From NCBI GenBank assembly GCA_030637965.1, contig DAOWFO010000048.1:1-14311 (forward strand): 14,311 nt of DNA, in the 5' to 3' direction. The notes under the pieces are model-generated. The model was not told the DNA's origin. It was given only the letters and a program-made list of their open reading frames with translations, and made no database searches. The DNA is from Thermoplasmata archaeon (GTDB lineage Archaea; Thermoplasmatota; E2; DHVEG-1). How positions within the stretch are numbered: the first letter of the stretch is position 1; the number at the start of each line of letters is the position of its first letter. A program made the position numbers and the translations under genes. Positions 1 to 5,968 of this stretch are shown here, piece by piece.

Positions 1-354
1 ATCTGACCGTGCTGTCTCTCCACCTTTTGCTGGGGCATTTGTTCGAGAAGCCTTAATTTTACTATAAAGTTTAAAGGGATTCATCTCTGTAGTTATAATA
101 GCAGTCTGACCATTTACTAACTCTCTTAAAGCCGATATACCTTCAACCTTTTTCTCAGCATCATCAAATGCTCTAAATATTAGAGAATTTTTTGATGAAT
201 GTACATTAGCAGTGCCATGAAGGTTTTTTCTCATTTGTTGCATCTGGGGGGCAGGTATTCCTCCAATCTCAACAATACCTATAACTGGTTTTTCTGTTAA
301 GAGATTTGTAAGCTCTTCTACCTCCTTATATTTCCATTCTGCAACATGAGCCAT
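1..354 (-). CDS. rpl10: Large ribosomal subunit protein L10 (P0), N-terminal part
   Basis: This is the first 118 codons of the archaeal stalk-base protein L10/P0, cut by the window edge. The protein begins MAHVAEWKYKEVEELTNLL and continues with KPVIGIVEIGGIPAPQMQQM and a MRKNLHG-type segment, the usual rRNA-binding N-terminal domain of P0. P0 anchors L12 dimers at the GTPase centre of the 50S subunit beside L11. The start at 354 is 10 bp after the rpl1 stop, with a GGTG (361-364) ahead of it, so it is translated from the rpl1 transcript. The C-terminal L12-binding helices, and probably rpl12, lie outside the window. The identification is by family resemblance and operon position; I consider it secure. 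Confidence 0.95.
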   Translation of the reverse strand, partial: MAHVAEWKYKEVEELTNLLTEKPVIGIVEIGGIPAPQMQQMRKNLHGTANVHSSKNSLIFRAFDDAEKKVEGISALRELVNGQTAIITTEMNPFKLYSKIKASRTNAPAKGGETARSD

Positions 355-364
355 GAAAAACACC

Positions 365-1009
365 CTAAATTATCCTCTCAGATGGTCCCATAGTTGTTTT
401 GATATGAACAGAACCAATATTCATACGTCCTCGTTCCAATACACCTTCTAATCTTTTTATAATTGCACCTATGTTAACAGAAATATCTTCTATAGACATG
501 TCTTCATTTCCAGCTAGAGTATGAAATGTTTTGTTACCTTTTGATCTAAGTTGAACAGTATTACGTAGATTTTTTACTAATCCAGATACATCAGCATTTG
601 GAGGTACTGGCTTAGGCATTTTACCCCTTGGACCTAGAATAGTACCCAAGGTTTTACCAATAGTAGGCATTAGTGGTGCCTCGGCAATAAAAAAATGGTG
701 AGAATCGACTATTTTTTTGAAAGCTTTTTTATCACTAGAAAGATCCTCGATTTCCTCAGGTTTGATCAATAAATCAACGTGTTTTTTTGATTTTAAAGCA
801 AGTTCACCACTTGCAAAAAGAGCTACTTTAGTTTCACTACCCCTACCGTTTGGTAGAAGGATTTCTTCATCAACCCGATTATTAGGAATTTTAAGATCTA
901 CATTTTTTAGATTTATGACTACATCTATGTTTTGCTTGAATTTTCTATCGTATTTCTTGGATTCTTCTAATATTTTTCCAACAACATCAACAATTTTTTT
1001 GTCTGCCAT
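365..1009 (-). CDS. rpl1: Large ribosomal subunit protein L1
   Basis: The 214-residue product matches archaeal L1 in length and sequence, including GPRGKMPKPVPP (about residues 130-141) and the C-terminal GSVHIKTTMGPS. L1 binds 23S rRNA helices 76-78 at the E-site side and in several archaea and bacteria also represses its own mRNA. A longer frame from a TTG at 1018 exists, but the ATG at 1009 gives the usual MADKK-like start and has a GGT about 6 nt upstream, so I prefer it. It is followed 10 bp later by rpl10. It has its own TATA promoter and a small leader hairpin. In most archaea rpl11 lies directly upstream; here rpl11 is 6 kb away. Confidence 0.96.
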   Translation of the reverse strand: MADKKIVDVVGKILEESKKYDRKFKQNIDVVINLKNVDLKIPNNRVDEEILLPNGRGSETKVALFASGELALKSKKHVDLLIKPEEIEDLSSDKKAFKKIVDSHHFFIAEAPLMPTIGKTLGTILGPRGKMPKPVPPNADVSGLVKNLRNTVQLRSKGNKTFHTLAGNEDMSIEDISVNIGAIIKRLEGVLERGRMNIGSVHIKTTMGPSERII

Positions 1010-1042
1010 AGATACCAATTTTTAAGTTACAATGTTTTTTTC

Positions 1043-1058
1043 TCCATATAGTTATGGA
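1043..1058 (-). promoter_or_regulatory. Hairpin in rpl1 leader
   Basis: A perfect 6-bp inverted repeat, TCCATA and TATGGA with a 4-nt loop, lies 34-49 nt upstream of the rpl1 start codon. It is roughly where the transcript predicted from the TATA box at 1086-1094 would begin, so it would form near the 5' end of the mRNA. L1 is known to autoregulate by binding its own mRNA in methanogens, so this hairpin or the A-rich stretch after it is a candidate site. The assignment is inference; the inverted repeat is seen directly. Confidence 0.3.
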
Positions 1059-1085
1059 AACGTATTTGTCGGGAATAACAATCCT

Positions 1086-1094
1086 ATTTATAAA
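1086..1094 (-). promoter_or_regulatory. TATA box of rpl1-rpl10
   Basis: On the minus strand the sequence reads TTTATAAAT, preceded by CAAACT, which fits an archaeal BRE plus TATA box. It lies about 80 bp upstream of the rpl1 ATG, giving a predicted leader of about 55 nt. Its presence fits rpl1-rpl10 being a separate transcription unit from rpl11. Confidence 0.6.
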
Positions 1095-1107
1095 AGTTTG
1101 GTCAATT

Positions 1108-2082
1108 CTAGTCACTTATTCGTTCTAAAATTAGTTCGATTATTTCCTCTGGTCCTCTAATTTTTCTTAATTCCTTTTTAATGATAAGAGGAGTTCCGTC
1201 AATATTAGTCCTATTAACCTCCCCTTCTGTAAAAAGAACAGCTTGTTTCTCTGTTATTTTAGAAATACTACTTACAATTTGTGCTTTTCTAAGTAATTTT
1301 TTATCATATCTATGAACACAGGTTAACAATATTCTTTCTTTATTCTTACTAACTGCATCAAATGGACAACGATCCATTGGTATTATCTCATATCCAATTT
1401 GTTTCAATATTGAAAATACCTCTCTTTGGAAGTCTTTTATTCGGTCTGTCTGCGCATATGAATAAGAAGGTTTTATTTCTTTTTCTTCAGGTTGAGGTTT
1501 TTTCTGGTTCTTTCTTAAAATATCAATTGAAAGAGTGACAGTATCTCCAAGTAGTTCTTCGATTCTTGACGCGAATTCTACGCGGGCATTCATGCCTTCT
1601 TCATACATCCTTACTGTTCGTCTTGAAACTTTCACAGAACGTGCAAAAGATCCCAATGAAATATTTTGTTTTTGTCTAAGTTTTGTTAGTCTTTCATTGT
1701 CGAGATTAACATAAAAACCGCCGGGAGCAGCATAAATTTTAAGTGGAGCCCCATCAAGAAGATGGCTTTTAAGAGTTTCCGGTGAAATAGACTGTATACC
1801 AAATCTATCATATACTACATCACCCTCAAGAAATCCTGCTCCACTGCGTTCTCCTATCAGTAAAGGATGTCCATTCAAAAGTTCAGATAGAACTATTAAC
1901 TCTTTTGCAACATTCTCAGATAATGCATTGATATTTGTCAAAACTTTAATTATGAGCAGTGAGTTGTCTCTTCTTGCAATTAAATCAAAACCTATTGGAC
2001 GCATAGAGTATAGATCGGAGACATAGAACCCTGCATTACTCATGATTTCTCTAATGTTCTTAACCAGCTCTGCTCTATTCAT
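1108..2082 (-). CDS. Archaeal HTH-type transcriptional regulator, Cro/C1-like HTH
   Basis: The 324-residue protein matches the archaeal family annotated as putative HTH-type transcriptional regulatory protein of about 320 residues. Residues about 130-186 form a Cro/C1-type helix-turn-helix: ERLTKLRQKQNISLGSFARS, then VSRRTVRMYEEG. The N-terminal ~100 residues look like a PD-(D/E)XK nuclease fold (GFDLIARRDNSLLIIKV, with D33 and K46), but the middle acidic residue is replaced by Ile, so it is probably not catalytic. The C-terminal ~110 residues repeat the same pattern (CPFDAV, then a beta strand ERILLTCV), suggesting a duplicated domain around the HTH. Targets are unknown. It is divergent from tiaS and probably nearly leaderless, with an AT-rich TATA-like element about 30 bp upstream and no Shine-Dalgarno site. 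Confidence 0.85.
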   Translation of the reverse strand: MNRAELVKNIREIMSNAGFYVSDLYSMRPIGFDLIARRDNSLLIIKVLTNINALSENVAKELIVLSELLNGHPLLIGERSGAGFLEGDVVYDRFGIQSISPETLKSHLLDGAPLKIYAAPGGFYVNLDNERLTKLRQKQNISLGSFARSVKVSRRTVRMYEEGMNARVEFASRIEELLGDTVTLSIDILRKNQKKPQPEEKEIKPSYSYAQTDRIKDFQREVFSILKQIGYEIIPMDRCPFDAVSKNKERILLTCVHRYDKKLLRKAQIVSSISKITEKQAVLFTEGEVNRTNIDGTPLIIKKELRKIRGPEEIIELILERISD

Positions 2083-2107
2083 TGTATATCAAGGATATAG
2101 AAAGACT

Positions 2108-2122
2108 TATTATTTAATAATA
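2108..2122. promoter_or_regulatory. Shared TATA-like palindrome between HTH gene and tiaS
   Basis: The sequence TATTAT-TTA-ATAATA is a 6-bp-arm palindrome in the 54-bp gap between the divergent start codons. It can serve as a TATA box in both directions. For the HTH gene the predicted transcript starts within a few nt of the ATG. For tiaS it would start near 2136-2142, close to the AUC start, unless a second TATA-like run (2085-2098) is used. The assignment is inference from spacing. Confidence 0.4.
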
Positions 2123-2124
2123 TC

Positions 2125-2132
2125 GGGAGTGA
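2125..2132 (+). promoter_or_regulatory. Shine-Dalgarno site deciding the tiaS start
   Basis: GGGAGTGA lies 4 nt before the ATC at 2137. The same core, GGAGTGA, precedes the ATG of the membrane protein gene at 4365 with 5-nt spacing. This places translation initiation at the ATC codon, just before the conserved DDTDS motif. Confidence 0.55.
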
Positions 2133-2136
2133 GAAC

Positions 2137-3456
2137 ATCTGGATAGGAATAGACGATACAGATTCAAGAAATGGTGGATGTACAACCCATGTAGCCCAAA
2201 TCATCATAAAAAAACTGACTGATGAGAACTATGATCTACTAGGATATCCGAGACTTGTAAGATTAAATCCAAATATTCCCTGGAAAACGAGGGGTAACGG
2301 TGCAGTTTCTCTACAGGTAGGAATATCTACAGGAAAAAAAATTAAAATAGGGGAGATAGAAAATAAGGAAATCTTTTGTCTTATTGGTAAAAAGACTGAG
2401 TTACATGAAGAATTGAATGTAAAAAAAATTGAAAATATTGTAAAAAGTACTATAGAAAAATATGCGAAATTGGAAAATAAAAACACAAATCCAGGTTATG
2501 TTATATCTCAGAGACGCCCATCCATTGAAGCCTATGAATGGTCCGTAAAAAGGATTGTACCATTGGAAGAAATTAAACAATTATTGAAATTTCATAAAGT
2601 TTATTACAAAGGATACAAAAATGGCAGAGGGCTCATTGGTGCCACTGCCTCAATAGCTTGGTTGCCCATCCATGATAAAACATATGAATTAATCACATAT
2701 AGAGATGAAAAAAAATGGGGAACAGATAGAACAATAGACGATAAATCCGTAAAAAGTATAGATAAACTATGCCCATCAACCTTTGATAATTATGATTATA
2801 AAAATAAACGTAATAGAATCACCCCAAACTCTCCATGTCCAATTTTATATGGATTAAGAGGAGATGACGTTGAGGAATTGAAAAAATCCTTTTATATAGT
2901 AAAATCAGAACCAGTTCATAGCTGGATAATATTTGAGACAAATCAAGGAACAGATGATCATCTACAGAAGAAAAACATTAGCGAAATAAAGCCTTATCAA
3001 TCAATTATTGCAGAAGGTATAGTTTATAAAAATCCCTATACAATAAAAGGAGGACATGTTATTTTCACTATAGGTAATGATTTAACTGGAAAGATTGATT
3101 GTGCAGCTTATGAACCTACAAAACAATTTAGAAACATTATTAGAGAGTTATTAGTAGGCGATCTTGTAGAGGTTTATGGCAGTGTAAGAGAAAAACCACT
3201 CACTATTAACATTGAAAAAATAAATGTAAAATATCTAACAGAGAAGATTGAGAAACTAGAAAACCCTGTCTGTCCAAATTGTGGTAAACATATGAAATCA
3301 AAAGGTAAAAATCAAGGTTATAAATGTATACTGTGTAAAATAAAAAGTAAAAAGGCAGTCGAGAGGAAGAAGGTACGAAACTTAATTATTGGATTTTATG
3401 AAGTTCCTGTTTGTTCAAGGCGACACCTAAGTAAACCATTGAAAAGATTTAGATAA
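2137..3456 (+). CDS. tiaS: tRNA(Ile2) 2-agmatinylcytidine synthetase, apparent AUC start
   Basis: TiaS attaches agmatine to C34 of tRNA-Ile(CAU) using ATP, so that it reads AUA rather than AUG. The frame begins WIGIDDTDS, then GGCTTH (about residues 2-18), the hallmark TiaS N-terminus including the phosphate-binding Asp and Thr residues. Mid-protein are SQRRPSIEAYEWS and GLIGATASIAW. An OB-fold lies at about 300-365, a zinc ribbon uses C379, C382, C397 and C400, and the terminus ends with RRHLSKPL as in the family. At 439 residues the length is normal. No ATG, GTG or TTG occurs in frame between the upstream stop at 2098 and residue 93 (TTG at 2413), which would remove the active site. ATC at 2137, behind GGGAGTGA, sits where the family has Met. 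I infer a non-canonical AUC start; a one-base sequence error is the alternative. Confidence 0.9.
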   Translation: MWIGIDDTDSRNGGCTTHVAQIIIKKLTDENYDLLGYPRLVRLNPNIPWKTRGNGAVSLQVGISTGKKIKIGEIENKEIFCLIGKKTELHEELNVKKIENIVKSTIEKYAKLENKNTNPGYVISQRRPSIEAYEWSVKRIVPLEEIKQLLKFHKVYYKGYKNGRGLIGATASIAWLPIHDKTYELITYRDEKKWGTDRTIDDKSVKSIDKLCPSTFDNYDYKNKRNRITPNSPCPILYGLRGDDVEELKKSFYIVKSEPVHSWIIFETNQGTDDHLQKKNISEIKPYQSIIAEGIVYKNPYTIKGGHVIFTIGNDLTGKIDCAAYEPTKQFRNIIRELLVGDLVEVYGSVREKPLTINIEKINVKYLTEKIEKLENPVCPNCGKHMKSKGKNQGYKCILCKIKSKKAVERKKVRNLIIGFYEVPVCSRRHLSKPLKRFR

Positions 3457-3520
3457 TTATTATTGAAAATTTTTCACTTTAATATAAAATATTAATTATA
3501 GCGTTTAAACATCGTAATGC

Positions 3521-3529
3521 TTTTTAAGG
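3521..3529 (+). promoter_or_regulatory. TATA box of tRNA-Gly
   Basis: TTTTTAAGG lies 34-42 bp upstream of the mature tRNA 5' end, giving a predicted precursor leader of about 12 nt. This spacing suits archaeal tRNA genes. Confidence 0.4.
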
Positions 3530-3562
3530 GATTACCACTACATAATCGCTAAATTCATATAT

Positions 3563-3635
3563 GCGGGTGTGGTGTAGCCTGGTATCACTTAAGCTTGCCA
3601 AGCTTATAACTCGGGTTCAAATCCCGGCTCCCGCA
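3563..3635 (+). tRNA. tRNA-Gly (GCC)
   Basis: A full 73-nt cloverleaf can be drawn. The acceptor arm is GCGGGTG with CTCCCGC and discriminator A73. The D arm is 3572-3588, with G15 at 3577, the archaeosine position served by TgtA. The anticodon stem TAAGC/GCTTA carries loop TTGCCAA, with anticodon GCC at 3597-3599. The variable region is TAAC, and the T arm is TCGGG/CCCGG with loop TTCAAAT. There is no intron and CCA is not encoded. Positions 6 and 67 are both U, a mismatch in the acceptor stem, and pair 49-65 is U-G. Confidence 0.97.
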
Positions 3636-3645
3636 TTTACGAAAA

Positions 3646-3651
3646 TTTTTT
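3646..3651 (+). terminator. Oligo-T terminator after tRNA-Gly
   Basis: A run of six T residues begins 11 nt after the tRNA 3' end, the usual archaeal intrinsic termination signal. Confidence 0.5.
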
Positions 3652-3693
3652 CATTTATATTTAATCAATATAGATATTCCCAAAATTAAAATT

Positions 3694-4365
3694 TTAACTA
3701 AGTTCTATAAGAATATTTTGTAAATCTTGATGATAGTCTTCAAATATTAACATTTCATTTTCATAAAATGTAAATTTTTCATCTGCCTTATCTCTATTAT
3801 CACGTGCTTCATCATAATTACCATCTAAATAATATTCACAAACAGATACATAAAATTCTGATGCTTCGTATAGGAAAACTATGGCATTAGAACTTGTATT
3901 TATCATTTTTAGGTAAGTATCAACTATATTTTGATAGGTTTCATTTGATGTATATTTAATAGTTATATTAAAAATATCATTAGTTTCCTTATATTTATCA
4001 CCTGTGATTGTACACCACTTAACCGAATCTTCAAACCAAGCTAAGGCAGAGCTCCAATCTCCTTTATCATATCTTTTTATTGCTTCGTCATACTTGTAAT
4101 CAACATTATTATGGCTTTGAATAGCAGATAAATAGTAACCTCTTCCATTTAGATATGAATTTAAAAAGGATTCTGAGGAGTTTAATTTCTCTGTCTTTTC
4201 TAATAATTTTGTATTATTTTCTTCAAGACTCAAGTTTAAAGTGTTTAAATCATCCTCATATTGATTTATTGAAATAATATTAAAAATAAACAGGAATATT
4301 GTCAAACAAATAAAAAGTATTAATCCAATCCACAAAACAAAATTAGGAATTTTTAAAACCTTCAT
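3694..4365 (-). CDS. Single-pass membrane protein with coiled coil, unknown function
   Basis: I do not recognise this 223-residue protein. It begins MKVLKIPNF, then one hydrophobic helix (about residues 9-31), followed by a polar helical region. Residues 35-65 look like a coiled coil rich in Leu, Glu and Asn. Two later segments, YDEAIKRYDKGDWSSALAWF and YYLDGNYDEARDNRDKADEKF, resemble single TPR-like helical hairpins. Six N-x-S/T sequons lie outside the membrane segment, consistent with an extracellular, possibly N-glycosylated domain anchored by the N-terminus. The ATG at 4365 has GGAGTGA 5 nt upstream; a GTG at 4374 is too close to that site. A TATA-like TTTTAAATA lies near 4406-4414 on the minus strand. 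It stands alone, not in an operon. Confidence 0.75.
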   Translation of the reverse strand: MKVLKIPNFVLWIGLILFICLTIFLFIFNIISINQYEDDLNTLNLSLEENNTKLLEKTEKLNSSESFLNSYLNGRGYYLSAIQSHNNVDYKYDEAIKRYDKGDWSSALAWFEDSVKWCTITGDKYKETNDIFNITIKYTSNETYQNIVDTYLKMINTSSNAIVFLYEASEFYVSVCEYYLDGNYDEARDNRDKADEKFTFYENEMLIFEDYHQDLQNILIELS

Positions 4366-4374
4366 AGATCTCAC

Positions 4375-4567
4375 TCCAACGTTATAATAATCTAATGTTA
4401 GTATGTATTTAAAATATTTCCCATTTTTTCAAAATGCCAATATTATGTATAATAAAAAACTTTTTATGGTTAATAATTAAGAAATGAAATAAGAGTTTAA
4501 TAATAATATGTAAAATTAACAATAATATATTAGGTGCTTATTGTATTTTTATAGAAAATTATATATA
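4375..4567. other. AT-rich intergenic stretch
   Basis: This holds the promoter region of the membrane protein gene (TATA-like at 4406-4414, minus strand) and then very AT-rich sequence with no ORF, tRNA or clear repeat. It leads into the TATA box of the small-RNA candidate at 4568. Confidence 0.5.
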
Positions 4568-4576
4568 TTTATAAAA
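4568..4576 (+). promoter_or_regulatory. TATA box of small-RNA candidate A
   Basis: TTTATAAAA is centred about 26 bp before the first base of the G-rich hairpin arm at 4598, the normal archaeal TATA-to-start distance. No protein-coding frame follows, so the promoter points at the structured element. Confidence 0.5.
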
Positions 4577-4596
4577 TAGAATGATATGTGTAATTA

Positions 4597-4704
4597 AGAG
4601 AATGGGGGACAAAATTTTTATAAAGATTCATCTCTCACCTCGCCATCCTTCCGTCTCCCTCATTCTCACAATATTAAAAAACTTAGTTATTATTATTATT
4701 TTTA
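4597..4704 (+). ncRNA. Candidate structured small RNA A
   Basis: A GC-rich island in AT-rich DNA forms a long hairpin. The 5' arm at 4598-4610 (GAGAATGGGGGAC) pairs with the 3' arm at 4653-4667 (GTCTCCCTCATTCTC), seven outer pairs being perfect and then a G-rich/C-rich stretch with a small bulge. The 42-nt loop holds CTCACCTCGCCATCCTTCC (4634-4652). T-rich sequence at 4686-4702 could end the transcript. The loop contains TCACCTC, the same as most of the 16S anti-Shine-Dalgarno. A second copy with the same design lies at 5733-5804. No open frame of note is present. The function is unknown, and transcription is inferred from the TATA box. Confidence 0.5.
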
Positions 4705-4947
4705 GGTAAAACGTATTGCATTTATGAAAAGAAAGACAATATTGGTTTATTGTATCTTTCAGAATTAAAATATTTAACTTATCATATTAACCTCTACTGT
4801 CAGAAATACCTTTATAATTAGTTTATTTAATATATTAAAATGTAAAAAGAGTTATCTTTTTTTCATCTACATCCTGCTAATAAAAAAAATAAAAAGTTTT
4901 CAGGCGTAAGTTAATAATATCACTCCAGATTATCATCTAAAAGATCT

Positions 4948-4953
4948 GAGGTG
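4948..4953 (+). promoter_or_regulatory. Ribosome binding site of the PHP gene
   Basis: GAGGTG lies 6 nt before the ATG at 4960 and fixes the start. It is one of several GAGGTG-type sites in this window that match the pyrimidine loop of the small-RNA candidates. Confidence 0.6.
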
Positions 4954-4959
4954 TAATAC

Positions 4960-5631
4960 ATGATAAAGCTAGATTTGCACGTTCATTCCAAGTATTCGGA
5001 GGATGGAATAGGAACACCTAAGGAATTAATTAAATCACTAAAAAAAAAGGGATTGCAGGGTATGGCCATTACTGATCACAATAATATTGAAGGATGTATT
5101 AAAACATTAAAAATTGCACCGAAAGATTTCATTGTAATTCCTGGTATTGAGATTTCAACTTCAGATGGTCACATATTGGCATTAAATGTCAAAAAAAAAA
5201 TCCCCCGCAAACTTTCTATTGAAGAAACTGTGGATATAATTATTGATGAAGGAGGTATTCCTATTGTACCTCATCTTTTTAGGAATATGTCCGGTATTAA
5301 AAAAACAAAATTAAAGATTTTACAGAAAAAAATTCAGGCAATAGAGGTTTTTAATAGTTGTAGTCAACCAAAAACTAATTTAAAAACAGCAAAGATTGCA
5401 ACGGAATTCAATCTCGGAGGAACTGGGGGAAGTGACACGCATGATCCATTATATGCAGGATATGGCTATACATATTTTGATACCACAGATTTTAGAACAG
5501 ACACTATTCTTTCAGAAATAACGAAGAAAAAAACATGGGGCGAGGGCATAACTATTCCCCTAGAATACCGACGTAATAGAATGTTAAAATCAATTAAACA
5601 GTTTTTTCAGCGTGGATTTAGACGGATATAA
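4960..5631 (+). CDS. PHP-domain metal-dependent phosphoesterase
   Basis: The 223-residue protein is a single PHP domain (polymerase and histidinol phosphatase superfamily). All metal-ligand motifs are visible: DLHVHS (H7, H9) followed by D15, TDHNN (D39, H40), PGIEIS (E64), GHILAL (H71), VPHLF (H105) and GGSDTHD (D159, H161). Such stand-alone proteins cleave small phosphate esters, and some act on nucleotide 3',5'-bisphosphates or short oligonucleotides; the substrate here is unknown. The C-terminus (from about 195) is basic (RRNRMLKSIKQFFQRGFRR), which could aid nucleic-acid or membrane binding. The gene stands alone between two long intergenic regions, each with a similar hairpin element. 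Start chosen from the GAGGTG site. Confidence 0.9.
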   Translation: MIKLDLHVHSKYSEDGIGTPKELIKSLKKKGLQGMAITDHNNIEGCIKTLKIAPKDFIVIPGIEISTSDGHILALNVKKKIPRKLSIEETVDIIIDEGGIPIVPHLFRNMSGIKKTKLKILQKKIQAIEVFNSCSQPKTNLKTAKIATEFNLGGTGGSDTHDPLYAGYGYTYFDTTDFRTDTILSEITKKKTWGEGITIPLEYRRNRMLKSIKQFFQRGFRRI

Positions 5632-5732
5632 TTTTAAGCCAACATGAGAAAAATAATTTTACCGCTTAAATTTATTAGTACTTCCATCAATCCCCTTCTC
5701 AATTTAATATAGCAATAAATAAATTCAAACTC
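5632..5732. other. Intergenic stretch before small-RNA candidate B
   Basis: There is no gene here. A TATA-like TTTAATATAG at 5703-5712 lies about 26 bp before the G-rich arm at 5735 and is the likely promoter of candidate B. Confidence 0.45.
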
Positions 5733-5804
5733 AAGATGCGAGGGTCTTATTTTCGTTATTCTCCTCACCCGACCATACTTCCCCTCCCATCTCCTCTTTT
5801 TTTC
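5733..5804 (+). ncRNA. Candidate structured small RNA B
   Basis: This is the second copy of the design seen at 4597. The 5' arm GATGCGAGGG (5735-5744) pairs with CCCTCCCATC (5782-5791), nine of ten positions matching, plus one more A-U pair outside. The 37-nt loop holds CTCACCCGACCATACTTCC (5763-5781), which shares CTCACC, CCAT and CTTCC in order and near-equal spacing with candidate A. A run of seven T (5797-5803) follows the 3' arm at once, as in an intrinsic terminator. The arms differ in sequence from A but keep pairing, which favours a selected RNA structure over a chance repeat. The function is unknown. Confidence 0.55.
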
Positions 5805-5820
5805 TATTTTCTAAGGAGAC

Positions 5821-5845
5821 AATAAGAAGTGATAATGCCTTAAAA
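5821..5845 (+). repeat. 25-bp direct repeat, copy 1
   Basis: It begins AATAAGAAG and ends GATAATGCCTTAAAA, matching copy 2 at 6396-6420 at 24 of 25 positions (T versus A at position 10). Weaker similarity extends upstream (CTATTT at the same offset) and downstream (GGT, ACCC, TA, TTTT in order), so a longer element of perhaps 70-100 bp may have been duplicated. The two copies bracket the tautomerase and 51-codon genes. Confidence 0.75.
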
Positions 5846-5856
5846 GGTGTTTTTTC

Positions 5857-5881
5857 CCCTGTAACCCTATGTTTTCAGGGT
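5857..5881 (+). promoter_or_regulatory. Two alternative hairpins after repeat copy 1
   Basis: CCCTG (5857-5861) can pair with CAGGG (5876-5880), or ACCCT (5864-5868) with AGGGT (5877-5881). These pairings share the same 3' strand and exclude each other. They lie just upstream of the TATA box of the tautomerase gene, so they would act only in an RNA begun further upstream. Role unknown. Confidence 0.25.
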
Positions 5882-5891
5882 GGAAATAGGA

Positions 5892-5899
5892 TTATAAAG
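5892..5899 (+). promoter_or_regulatory. TATA box of the tautomerase gene
   Basis: TTATAAAG lies about 75 bp upstream of the ATG at 5969, predicting a leader of about 48 nt that ends with a strong AGGAGG site (5959-5964). Confidence 0.45.
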
Positions 5900-5968
5900 C
5901 ATTGAATTATACTGATTTAAGAAAGGTAGACTTCGTAAAAACCTTATGTTAGATTTGTAGGAGGAAAA

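Noticed and set aside
717..1025. Plus-strand open frame of 102 codons over rpl1
   Set aside because: It is the antisense shadow of a well-supported L1 gene and has no recognisable protein features.
2131..2145. GTG at 2129 as the tiaS start with a frameshift
   Set aside because: That frame reaches a TAG within five codons, so it would need a frameshift for which there is no other sign; AUC in frame is simpler.
2229..2486. Minus-strand open frame of 85 codons
   Set aside because: It lies across the N-terminal coding part of tiaS; its Phe/Ser-rich composition is what the antisense of Lys-rich AT-rich coding sequence gives.
4612..4624. Second TATA box (TTTTTATAAAG) inside the loop of candidate RNA A
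   Set aside because: It would start a transcript inside the hairpin loop near 4646 with no ORF after it; the upstream TATA box at 4568 fits the element better. I cannot exclude minor use.
5821..5920. C/D box guide RNA (GTGATAA as box C, CTGA near 5910 as box D)
   Set aside because: Box C deviates, no C'/D' boxes occur at guide spacing, and copy 2 of the repeat loses the C-box-like sequence.
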